NCBI RefSeq assembly: GCF_023701525.1 | Contig: NZ_JAMQAW010000002.1 | Span: forward strand, 68,496-132,495 | Direction of reading: 5' to 3' | DNA length: 64,000 nt | Source of the DNA: Streptomyces albipurpureus | Lineage (GTDB): Bacteria > Actinomycetota > Actinomycetes > Streptomycetales > Streptomycetaceae | Shown: piece by piece, positions 34,458-42,718 of the stretch | How positions within the stretch are numbered: the first letter of the stretch is position 1 | How the letters are laid out: each line of letters begins with the position of its first letter | Translations under genes and position numbers: made by a program | Notes under the pieces: model-generated | The model's input: the letters and a program-made list of their open reading frames with translations, nothing else | Databases searched by the model: none | Told to the model about the DNA's origin: nothing

Positions 34458-35309
34458 ATGGATGAGACACGGGCACGGGAGGTGCTGGCCGCGGCAGGGG
34501 CGGCCGCCGATGCCACGCTGTTGGCGATGGGTGAGAACGCGGTCTTCGCCTCGGGCGATGTGGTCATCAAGGTCGGCCGGTCGGATGAACTACTGGGCCG
34601 CGCCGAGCGCGAGGCGGCAGTGGGCGCGTGGTTGGCGGAGGCGGGAGTGCCCGCGGTACGGCCCGCCTGGCCCGGGGCCCGGTTGGTCGATGGCCATCCG
34701 GTGACGGTGTGGCACCGTCTCCCGGAAGCGGTGCGCCCCGCGGAGCCCGCGGATCTGGCCCGGCTGCTGCGGCGGGTGCATGCGCTGCCCGCACCGGGAT
34801 TCGCACTGCCGCCGCGCGAACTCCTCGGCGGTGTGGAGCGATGGTTGCGGCTGGCGGGTGAGGCGATCGACCCCGAGGACGCGGAGTTCCTGCGGCAGCG
34901 CAGGGATGGCTTCGCCGAGGCGTCGGCGGCGCTCACACCCCATCTGCCGCGCGGGCCCATCCACGGGGACGCGCTGCCGCGCAACGCTCAGGTAGGACCC
35001 ACCGGTCCGGTGCTGCTCGACCTGGAGACCTTCGCGTTGGATCTCCGGGAGCACGATCTGGTGGTGATGGCACTGGCCAAGGACCGCTATGGGCTGCCGG
35101 CGCGGGCGTATGAGGGGTTCACCGAAGCGTACGGCTGGGATGTGCGCGAATGGGCGGGGTGTGAGGTGTTGCGGGGAGCGCGGGAGACTGCGAGCTGTGC
35201 CTGGGTGGCGCAGCACGCCCCAACCAATCCCAGGGCGCTGAAGGAGTTCCGCCGAAGGGTGCGGTCGCTGCGCGAGGGCGAACCGGAGGTCCGCTGGTAC
35301 CCGTTCTGA
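34458..35309 (+). CDS. Aminoglycoside phosphotransferase (APH)-family kinase-like protein
   Basis: 283 residues. The kinase N-lobe has VVIKVGRSDELLGRAERE, and the catalytic loop GPIHGDALPRNAQV (H-G-D-x5-N) and metal site LLDLETFAL are intact. The family phosphorylates antibiotics or small metabolites; phosphotransferase specificity cannot be read from sequence. It diverges from the sugar importer. The ATG follows GAAGAGGCACGGCG. Confidence 0.85.
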   Translation: MDETRAREVLAAAGAAADATLLAMGENAVFASGDVVIKVGRSDELLGRAEREAAVGAWLAEAGVPAVRPAWPGARLVDGHPVTVWHRLPEAVRPAEPADLARLLRRVHALPAPGFALPPRELLGGVERWLRLAGEAIDPEDAEFLRQRRDGFAEASAALTPHLPRGPIHGDALPRNAQVGPTGPVLLDLETFALDLREHDLVVMALAKDRYGLPARAYEGFTEAYGWDVREWAGCEVLRGARETASCAWVAQHAPTNPRALKEFRRRVRSLREGEPEVRWYPF

Positions 35310-35538
35310 CAGGGGCGCCTTCACCCGTTCGCCTTCACCCTCTCGCCGAAGGACGGGATGCGCCGCAAGGCGCCGCCACTCGCCGCGTAGGGGGAACGGC
35401 GTCTGGCCGCCGGGGCTGTGAAGCGCACAGCGTTTGGGCCCGGCGACGGAGGGGGCGACGGCCAGAGGCGGCCGTCCGGTGCCGCCGCGGACGTCGGGGC
35501 TGTTCACTCCCTGTCGGCGTCAGCTCGGACAGGGTCCA

Positions 35539-35585
35539 GGCTGTGGGTCAGGACGACTCCGCCCCCGCGGTCCTGACCCACAGCC
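35539..35585. terminator. Strong hairpin, possible terminator
   Basis: GGCTGTGGGTCAGGAC and its exact complement (16 bp) flank a 15-nt loop about 230 bp after the kinase stop. No U-tract. It may end the kinase transcript or serve as a regulatory dyad. Confidence 0.55.
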
Positions 35586-35640
35586 GCTCTTCTCCCCTGG
35601 AGTTCCCATGGCGTTTCCCGTGGTGTTTCCCGTGCGGTTA

Positions 35641-35687
35641 CTGGACGCACCGGTGCGTCGTCGTTGGTTCTGGACACACCGGTGCGT
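35641..35687. repeat. Two 18-bp direct repeats with an internal palindrome
   Basis: CTGGACGCACCGGTGCGT and CTGGACACACCGGTGCGT are spaced 29 bp start to start. Each contains the palindrome CACCGGTG. They could be operator half-sites or remnants. Confidence 0.6.
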
Positions 35688-36071
35688 TCGGCGCCTCGCC
35701 GTTCGGACCCGCTGCGATGTCGGGAGCCGTCGTGCGTCGGCCGGACGGAAGGAAGGCCTGTCGCTGGCGTCGCGCGAGTGTCGCCTCACCTTCTTGGAAC
35801 GGTGCGGCGCCGCACGCGCGAAGTCGTTGTGCGATGCCTCGTTGTGAAGAGGGGCCAGGGGACCCTGAGTCGGGGCGACGGTGTGGCGCGTAGGAGCTCT
35901 TGGCGTCGCCCGGGTGACGGGCGGGATCGGGGTGGAGACCCGCAGGTGTGCGCCCCGGTCGGACGCCGCATCAGACAGCGGTCATGGGGTCGCTTTCCTC
36001 GCGCAGCCCACTGCCGTCACCAGCCGGGATGTGGCTCGGCCGCTGGTGAGCCGAAGCCGGACTGACCCTCA

Positions 36072-36572
36072 TCAGCCCAGCAGGTACTTGGTGCGGAAGC
36101 CACTCACGGAGCAGTCAAGGGTGTTCTGGGTGTTGGTGTAGGTGAAGCCGGGCGGCACCGAGCACGCCCAGATTCCCGACTGGGGTGTGCGAAGCAGGTA
36201 CTTGGTGCGGAAGCCGCTCACGGAGCAGTCAAGAGTGTTCTGTACGTTGCTGTAGGTGTAACCCGAAGGCACCGAGCAGGCATAGATGCTGTCCGCTGGC
36301 GGCTGAACGAGATACTGGGTCCGGAAGCCTGACCCTCCACAGCTCAGTGTGTTCTGTGCCTTGATGTAGATGTAGCCGGCCGGAACGGAGCAGGCCCAGA
36401 ACGCCGAGGCAGCCCCGACATCGGCCGTGGCCGCAACACCACCGCTGCCTACGGCGGATTGCTCGGAGGGGGGTGCCGAGGCCGACGCGGTGGTCGGAAC
36501 CAGCGCGGCGGCCAGCATCACAGCCGCAGAGCCGCTACCGAGCAGAAGCGTACGAAGTCTCGATCTGATCAT
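36072..36572 (-). CDS. Secreted protein with three 38-residue tandem repeats
   Basis: 166 residues. ATG 36572 follows TAGGAG. A signal peptide (about 1-32, LLLGSGSAAVMLAAALVPTT) and a short Ser/Gly/Ala linker precede three tandem repeats of exactly 38 residues. The consensus opens ACSVPSGYTYxNxQNTLDC and continues SVSGFRTKYLL. Each repeat has two Cys 17 residues apart, a likely disulfide, plus conserved aromatic positions. Repeats 2 and 3 are about 75% alike in protein and nearly identical in DNA for stretches, so duplication seems recent. I do not recognise the family; possible roles are surface, carbohydrate or ligand binding. It stands alone, with gene-poor DNA on both sides. Confidence 0.85.
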   Translation of the reverse strand: MIRSRLRTLLLGSGSAAVMLAAALVPTTASASAPPSEQSAVGSGGVAATADVGAASAFWACSVPAGYIYIKAQNTLSCGGSGFRTQYLVQPPADSIYACSVPSGYTYSNVQNTLDCSVSGFRTKYLLRTPQSGIWACSVPPGFTYTNTQNTLDCSVSGFRTKYLLG

Positions 36573-37362
36573 AGGGAAAGCACTCCTAGTTGGTTGCGTT
36601 TCGGACAGAACCAACGGATCAGGCGATCGGATCCGTCCCGCGCACCGACCGCCGTAGAGCGTGCGTTCGAATGGTCACAGTTGTACTGCCCGCCGACAAG
36701 AGCGTCCCAGGGCTTCAGGTCCGTTTCGGTCGTTCTGAGCAACCACCCATCTACGTATTCGCAGGTGGAACCAGATCGTGGTGTGCGGCACCTCGGCCGA
36801 AAGAGCACGACCCACCCAAACGGCCTGGTGACAATCCACCCCACGCGGTGCATCCCCGCGTGCCTGGCCGTCCAACTGGTTCATCCCAGTCGCCCGACAA
36901 CGCCGGCGGCCACGCCGCCCATCAGCTCGACACAACCGACGTCGACGATGCCGACGCTGGTGTCGAGGCCGATGCCGATGTCTTCGGCTGGTCGGCACAG
37001 CGGCCCGGGCGGGCGGTGGCCGACAGGTATGTGTGGTGGCCCGCAGGTACGACGGGTGGAGAACACCGGCTGCCCCAAGGGCCGTGCCGCCGCACCGAGG
37101 ATCGTCCGGCGGCCCTCCGGCATCCTGGACGACAACGCATCGAGCAGGCCTCATGGCCCGACGCTTTGGTGCTTGCTCTCGCCAGCAAGCGACGGACGGC
37201 CCAGAGCGCACCTGACGCGAGAGCGACCGGCCTACCCGTGCCATGCCGGGAACAGCGCCGCCAACCGGACCTCGGCGATACGGCGGACAACGCGACCCAT
37301 GCCCCGCCACGCAGGCCAAGGCCAGGCTGGATATGCGGGGTGCGGTGTCGGGCGTACGGTCG
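36573..37362. other. Gene-poor region, no gene recognised
   Basis: 790 bp upstream of the repeat protein. Several open frames cover it on both strands but none has a good ribosome binding site, a recognisable domain or consistent codon bias. It may be decayed coding DNA or regulatory sequence. Confidence 0.55.
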
Positions 37363-37737
37363 TTAGGGGGCGTCGCGGACCGCTGCGAGGTCGAAGTAGT
37401 CCCGCCAGGCGACGATGAGTCCATCGCGGATCTCGAAGACGCCCACCACCGGGATGTCAACGGCCTTGCCTGTACGCGGTGTCACCGAGTCGGTGCGCTC
37501 GTTGAAGATCACATCGCCGCGGGGGCTCACCGCCTGGTGGTGCACGGTGAAGCGCATGGAGGTGAATCGCTCCAGGAACTGCGCGAAGTAGGCACGGATG
37601 CGCTGCTGTCCGACGATCGGTTCCAGGGGCATGCTGTGGTAGACACCGTCCTCGGCGAAATACCCCGCGAGCTCGTCCGGGTCCAGACGGTCAAAGGCCG
37701 CCAGGAACGCGTCGACCACCTGCTCGGCGTTGCTCAT
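37363..37737 (-). CDS. Limonene-1,2-epoxide hydrolase-like (SnoaL/NTF2 fold) protein
   Basis: 124 residues with the cone-like NTF2 fold. The pattern FNERTDSV (R-x-D) and WRDYFDLA (Asp) matches the Arg/Asp/Asp catalytic set of limonene epoxide hydrolase, and PVVGVFEIRDGLIVAWRDYF is the family core. It may hydrolyse an epoxide without metal or be a related isomerase. No pathway context adjoins it. The ATG at 37737 is followed by MSNAEQVVDAFLAAF. Confidence 0.85.
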   Translation of the reverse strand: MSNAEQVVDAFLAAFDRLDPDELAGYFAEDGVYHSMPLEPIVGQQRIRAYFAQFLERFTSMRFTVHHQAVSPRGDVIFNERTDSVTPRTGKAVDIPVVGVFEIRDGLIVAWRDYFDLAAVRDAP

Positions 37738-38009
37738 ATCCGTCCTCCCCTTCCCCGGTGGGAGGAAACGCTACCCGCACCCTCTCCCCGTTGGATCGCT
37801 ATCGGGCCACCGAGGAGGGCACCACAACCAGCTACCAGGGGAGAGTCAACCCACAACCAACGAGGGCGACACCGGTGAACCAGGCTCCGGTGTGACCATC
37901 GGTCGGTGCTCCCGGCAGACGGGCCGTTGGACGGTGGGGCCCGTGTGGTGGAGGGTCGCCGGCAGTGGGTTTCTGGGCCTGGAGACCGGCGGCCGGACCC
38001 GAGCGGCCG

Positions 38010-38732
38010 TCATCTGGTCGCCGGAGTGAGGTCCCGTAGCGGCCAGGACGTATCGATCGAAGCGTCTGCTGTGCCCTTGCGGCGTAGGAACTCCTGGAAG
38101 TCCTGTGCCCACTGGGCATACCAACGCACCTGGTGCTGATGCAGCTCCTCGGGATCGAGCTTCGCGACCTGTGGGTGCCGCCGCGCCAGCGCCCTCGCCA
38201 CCCGCACCGCGGCCACCGCGTCCGCTATGGCGTCATGGGCGCCATCCAGCGGTGTCCCGTACTCGGCGGAGACGGCTTGCAGCGTTCGTTTGCCCTTGCG
38301 GAAGCGGTCCACCGCGCGATCGATGGTGTACGGGTCTATCACCGGGCCTATGGACCGCCCGTCCAAACGATCGCTCAGCGAGGGCAGATCGTGCCGTCGT
38401 AGCTCGGCGGCGAGCAGGGTGAGGTCGAATGCGGCGTTGTACGCCACCACCGGGATGCCACGCTGCCAGTGGCCGCAGAGCGTCCGCGCTATCTCATCCG
38501 CCACTTCGGGCGCCGGACGGCCCTCCGTCGCCGCCCGCTCGCTACTGATGCCATGGATAGCGGAAGCCTGCTCCGGAATGTGGACCCCGGGGTCCGCGAG
38601 CCAGAAACGCAGCTCCAGCGGATCGCGCTCCCCCACCTGGACGACCGCCGCCGTCACGATCCGCGCCTCTAGCGGATCGGTCCCCGTCGTCTCCAGATCG
38701 AAGCCGACCAACGGTTCCCCATGCCAAGCCAT
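38010..38732 (-). CDS. DnaQ-like 3'-5' exonuclease (DEDDh family)
   Basis: 240 residues; the ATG at 38732 follows GGAGGGGG. The exonuclease motifs are intact: ExoI FDLETTGTDPLEARIV, ExoII VVAYNAAFDLTLLAAEL and ExoIII AHDAIADAVAAVRVA, with the H-x4-D of the DEDDh subclass. It degrades DNA or RNA ends with two metal ions. It is stand-alone, not a polymerase subunit. It lies 151 bp downstream of a HEPN-domain gene on the same strand. Confidence 0.92.
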   Translation of the reverse strand: MAWHGEPLVGFDLETTGTDPLEARIVTAAVVQVGERDPLELRFWLADPGVHIPEQASAIHGISSERAATEGRPAPEVADEIARTLCGHWQRGIPVVAYNAAFDLTLLAAELRRHDLPSLSDRLDGRSIGPVIDPYTIDRAVDRFRKGKRTLQAVSAEYGTPLDGAHDAIADAVAAVRVARALARRHPQVAKLDPEELHQHQVRWYAQWAQDFQEFLRRKGTADASIDTSWPLRDLTPATR

Positions 38733-38883
38733 CGTGGCCCCCTCCTGTGTGCTGTGGTGCTCTCCCCCACTGGAATCCCACCTTGGCATGGGCCACTGAC
38801 AACGCTGCCGGGAGTAGGCCCGAGGACCCCCGCCGAGGGTGGAAGCGGTCTCACCGCAGCCGACGGGCCCCGCCCCCGGTGGC

Positions 38884-40122
38884 TCAGGAGACAGGTCGCG
38901 AGTCGGCCCATACCGACTCGAACTCCTCGCGGTAGGTCTGGAACAGACCGTGCTCCCCTTCGGCCCCGGGTCTGACCACACTGCGGCTGCCGCCCCGCAG
39001 GACCAGCACCGGTGCCTCCATACCGCGGGCCTTGCGAAGATATGTCTGCACCACGGCCACCCCGTCCGGTCCGTCGCCGTCCACCAAGTAGGCGGTGAAG
39101 CGAGGGGTCTCGTCGAAGACCTGGATCTCGAAGGCTCCGGGGTCGCGCAGCCGGGAGCGCACTCGTCGCATATGGAGGATGTTCATCTCGACGGTGCGGC
39201 TCAGCTCGCCCTTTCTGATGCCGAGCTCGCGTTCGCGCCGCTTGACCGCGCTGCTGGCGGGGTTGAGGAAGAGGAGCCGGATCCGGCAGCCCGACTCGGC
39301 GAGCCGGATCAGTCTGCGGCCGGAGAAGTTCTGTACGAGGAGGTTCAGCCCGATGCCGACGGCGTCAAGGCGCCGGGCACCGCCGAAGAGGTCCTCGGCG
39401 GGGAGCTGACGCTGGAGGCGTACCCGGTCGGGATGGACGGAGACCACATCGGCGTAGCGGTCTCCGACCAGGTCTTCGACCGCGTCCACCGGGAGCCGGT
39501 CGGCAGAGGGGACTCCGGCCGCGCCGCTGCCGAGGATGTCCAGCAGTCGGGCCGATGCCCGCTCGGCCTGGGCGAGGACCGCCTCGTTGAGCGCGCGGTT
39601 GCGCGAGACGACGTTTCGCGCGACCTCCAGCTCGTCGAGCGCCAGTTCCACATCACGCCGATCGTCGAAGTACGGCTCGAAGCAGGGCCAGTGCTGGACC
39701 ATCAGCTCACGCAGCTGCGGCAGGGTGAGAAAGGAGAGGACGTTGTCGTCGTTGGGGTCCAGGAGGTATCCCTTGCGGCGCGAGATCTCCCGTACCGCGA
39801 CGGCGCGCTGCACCCATTCCTGTCCGGCGGGGCCTGCCGCGGCCACCACCCAGTCCTCGCTGCCGTGTACGGGTTCGTAGATGGGCCGCAGCACCCCGGC
39901 CACCACGGCGCGCAGCCGCTGTTCCACCAGATTGAGCCAGATGTAGGCCCGCCCCGCCCGCTGGGCGCGCGTACGGACCTCGCTCCAGGCGTCGGCGTCC
40001 CACTCCAGCTCGGCCCCGATCTCCATGGGCCTGGCGAGCGAGACCGCACCGGGCGGCACCTCGGCGGAGCCCCCCTCATGACTCGCGTCACCGGGGGGTA
40101 GCTCCAGCCCTCCAGAGCTCAC
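38884..40122 (-). CDS. SAV2148-family HEPN-domain protein
   Basis: 412 residues, highly similar to the conserved Streptomyces family of this name: AQRAGRAYIWLNLVEQRL, REISRRKGYLLDPNDDNVLS, FSGRRLIRLAESGCRIRLLF. GTG 40122 is preferred because conserved sequence starts at SSGGLELPPGD; upstream residues are unrelated. HEPN domains are often RNases or nucleotide-binding modules. An R-x6-H (RPIYEPVH, residues 79-86) lies in the right region but is not proof of RNase activity. Family function is unknown. Confidence 0.88.
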   Translation of the reverse strand: MSSGGLELPPGDASHEGGSAEVPPGAVSLARPMEIGAELEWDADAWSEVRTRAQRAGRAYIWLNLVEQRLRAVVAGVLRPIYEPVHGSEDWVVAAAGPAGQEWVQRAVAVREISRRKGYLLDPNDDNVLSFLTLPQLRELMVQHWPCFEPYFDDRRDVELALDELEVARNVVSRNRALNEAVLAQAERASARLLDILGSGAAGVPSADRLPVDAVEDLVGDRYADVVSVHPDRVRLQRQLPAEDLFGGARRLDAVGIGLNLLVQNFSGRRLIRLAESGCRIRLLFLNPASSAVKRRERELGIRKGELSRTVEMNILHMRRVRSRLRDPGAFEIQVFDETPRFTAYLVDGDGPDGVAVVQTYLRKARGMEAPVLVLRGGSRSVVRPGAEGEHGLFQTYREEFESVWADSRPVS

Positions 40123-40467
40123 CCACGCACCGCCTTCCGTCCCCACCCAACGATCAAGGAAGACTACTCGCCAAAGGGGACGGGGTGCAGCCGGATGGAC
40201 TCGCTCCTTTCTCAACTCCCTTGTGCCGTGCCCGGGTTCTCACTGGCGAGATCTGCCGTAGTGAGCTGATTCATAGCGGTACGACCCCGCTCCTCCTATG
40301 GGCGACGACGGAGAACCCGATGTTGACGGTGGATGCAACCGCGTCGCCCGCCGCTTCGGGAGGGTGGCCCAGCGATACTTTCAGGGAAATTTCGGACCAA
40401 GCATCCCTTTTAGGCTTGGCCGAATCCAAACGACCATTGCCGGAGCGGACGCGGAAGGGTCATATCC
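40123..40467. other. Divergent promoter region upstream of glgX
   Basis: 345 bp between the HEPN gene and glgX. It contains a lower-G/C stretch (40375-40440) that may hold the glgX promoter. No mini-ORF, riboswitch or repeat was recognised. Confidence 0.5.
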
Positions 40468-42600
40468 ATGCAGGTCTGGCCAGGACAGGCATATCCCCTG
40501 GGTGCCACCTATGACGGCGCCGGCACCAATTTCGCGGTGTACTCCGAGGCGGCGCGGCGCATCGAGCTCTGTCTGCTGCACGACGACGGGTCCGAGACGG
40601 CGGTGGAGCTACGGGAGACCGACGCCTTTGTGCGGCACGCGTATCTACCGGGGGTGATGCCGGGGCAGCGGTACGGCTTCCGGGTCCACGGCCCGTACGC
40701 GCCGGAGCGCGGCCACCGCTGCAACTCGGCCAAGCTGCTGCTCGATCCGTACGCACGTGCGATGAGCGGCGGTGTCGACTGGGACGAGTCGGTGTACGGC
40801 TATCACTTCGACCGTCCCGAGTCCCGCAATGATCTGGACTCGGCGCCGCACACCATGGCCTCGGTCGTGGTCAATCCCTATTTCGACTGGGGGGACGACC
40901 GTTCCCCGCGCACCGAGTACCACCGCACGGTGATCTACGAGGCCCATGTGAAGGGCCTCACCATGCTCCATCCGGAACTCCCCCAGGAACTACGCGGAAC
41001 CTACGCGGCACTGGCACATCCCGCGGTGATCTCCCATCTGACCGAACTGGGCGTGACGACGCTCGAATTGATGCCGGTGCACCAGTTCATCCACGACCAT
41101 CGGCTGGTCAACGCCGGACTCCGTAACTACTGGGGCTACAACACCATCGGCTTCTTCGCCCCGCACAATGCGTACGCCTCCTGGGGAGACCGGGGCGAAC
41201 AGGTGCTGGAGTTCAAGCAGGCGGTTCGAGCGCTCCACCAGGCGGGGATCGAGGTCATCCTCGATGTCGTCTACAACCACACGGCTGAGGGGAACGAGCT
41301 GGGTCCGACCCTCTCCTTCCGGGGTCTGGACAACGCCTCGTACTACCGGCTCGACAAGGAGGACCGCCGCCTCTACACGGACACGACCGGTACGGGGAAC
41401 TCGCTGCTGATGCGCAGCCCCCATGTACTCCAGCTGATCATGGACTCGCTGCGGTACTGGGTGACCGAGATGCATGTGGACGGTTTCCGCTTCGACCTGG
41501 CCGCCACCCTCGCCCGGCAGTTCCACGAGGTGGACCGGCTCTCCTCGTTCTTCGATCTGGTGCAGCAGGACCCGGTGGTCAGTCAGGTGAAGCTGATCGC
41601 CGAACCGTGGGACGTGGGCGAGGGCGGCTACCAGGTGGGGAACTTCCCCCCGCTGTGGACCGAGTGGAACGGCAAGTACCGCGACTGTGTCCGCGACCTG
41701 TGGCGCGGTGAGCCAAGGACGCTGGCCGAGTTCGCCTCCCGGCTCACCGGCTCGTCCGATCTCTACCAGGGCGACCGACGGCGCCCGCTGGCCTCCATCA
41801 ACTTCGCCACCTGCCATGACGGCTTCACCCTGCGCGATCTGGTGTCGTACGACGAGAAGCACAACGCGGAGAACGGCGAGTCCAACCGCGACGGCGAGAA
41901 CGACAACCGCTCGTGGAACTGCGGTGTCGAGGGCGAGAGCGAGGACCCGGAGGTCCTGGAGCTACGAGAGCGGCAGATGCGCAACTTCATCGCCACCCTG
42001 ATGCTGTCCCAGGGCGTGCCGATGCTCAGCCACGGCGATGAGTTCGGGCGCACCCAGGGCGGCAACAACAACGCGTACTGCCAGGACAACGAGATCTCCT
42101 GGGTGCCGTGGCCGAAGCCGGGAAGCGATGACGCCGACGGCGAGGGGTCACTGCTGGCTTTCACCCGGGCGATGGTGTGGCTGCGGCGGGACCATCCGGT
42201 CTTTCGGCGCAGACGGTTCTTCCAGGGCCGTCCGGTCGAGGGCACCCACGATGAGCTGACCGATATCGCCTGGTTCACCCCTGAGGGTGAGGAGATGACC
42301 CAGCGGGACTGGCAGTCCAGGAACGCCCGGGCCCTGTCGGTGTTCCTCAACGGGCATGCCATCTCCGAACCCGGGCCGCGGGGCGAGCGCATCAGGGACG
42401 ACTCCTTCCTGCTGATGTTCAACGCGAGCGCGGCGGAGCTGGACTTCGCCGTGCCCGTCAACCACGGCGCCCGCTGGCGGATCGTGGTGGACACCGCCCG
42501 CGCTGAAGGGGTGCTGCCCTCCGGGGGTGCGGAGGTCGCCGCCGGGGAACGGGTACCGCTGGTGGGCCGGAGCCTGGTGGTGCTGCGCCGCCCGGCGTAG
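40468..42600 (+). CDS. glgX: Glycogen debranching enzyme GlgX
   Basis: 710 residues. A CBM48 domain (about 1-140; YDGAGTNFAVYSEAARRIEL) precedes a GH13 barrel. The GH13 regions are intact: DVVYNHTAEGNE (I), DGFRFDLAATLARQF with the nucleophile Asp (II), IAEPWDVGEGGYQ with the acid Glu (III) and ATCHDGFTLRDLV (IV). It cleaves alpha-1,6 branches of phosphorylase-limit glycogen. Next to treY and near treZ, it would supply linear maltodextrins for trehalose formation. Confidence 0.96.
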   Translation: MQVWPGQAYPLGATYDGAGTNFAVYSEAARRIELCLLHDDGSETAVELRETDAFVRHAYLPGVMPGQRYGFRVHGPYAPERGHRCNSAKLLLDPYARAMSGGVDWDESVYGYHFDRPESRNDLDSAPHTMASVVVNPYFDWGDDRSPRTEYHRTVIYEAHVKGLTMLHPELPQELRGTYAALAHPAVISHLTELGVTTLELMPVHQFIHDHRLVNAGLRNYWGYNTIGFFAPHNAYASWGDRGEQVLEFKQAVRALHQAGIEVILDVVYNHTAEGNELGPTLSFRGLDNASYYRLDKEDRRLYTDTTGTGNSLLMRSPHVLQLIMDSLRYWVTEMHVDGFRFDLAATLARQFHEVDRLSSFFDLVQQDPVVSQVKLIAEPWDVGEGGYQVGNFPPLWTEWNGKYRDCVRDLWRGEPRTLAEFASRLTGSSDLYQGDRRRPLASINFATCHDGFTLRDLVSYDEKHNAENGESNRDGENDNRSWNCGVEGESEDPEVLELRERQMRNFIATLMLSQGVPMLSHGDEFGRTQGGNNNAYCQDNEISWVPWPKPGSDDADGEGSLLAFTRAMVWLRRDHPVFRRRRFFQGRPVEGTHDELTDIAWFTPEGEEMTQRDWQSRNARALSVFLNGHAISEPGPRGERIRDDSFLLMFNASAAELDFAVPVNHGARWRIVVDTARAEGVLPSGGAEVAAGERVPLVGRSLVVLRRPA

Positions 42601-42718
42601 CCCAGGGTCCTGGCCGCCCGCACGGCGTCGAGGACGGAGGTCCTGGGCGAGGCCGCGTCACCCACCCGGCGGCTACCGCCATGACACAGAAGCCGCTCGG
42701 GCGGGTACGTAGGCCTCC

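Larger units (their letters stand above)
35310..36071. other. Gene-poor region with palindromes and short repeats
   Basis: 762 bp without a convincing gene. Frames such as 35434-35847 lack a ribosome binding site and family features. It contains a perfect 16-bp inverted repeat (35539-35585), an 18-bp direct repeat around CACCGGTG (35641-35658 and 35670-35687) and a doubled GTTTCCCGTG phrase near 35610-35635. It could be decayed DNA. Confidence 0.6.

Noticed and set aside
36573..37362. Possible transposase or regulator remnant in the gap upstream of the repeat protein
   Set aside because: No frame gave recognisable family motifs on either strand; reported only as a gene-poor stretch.
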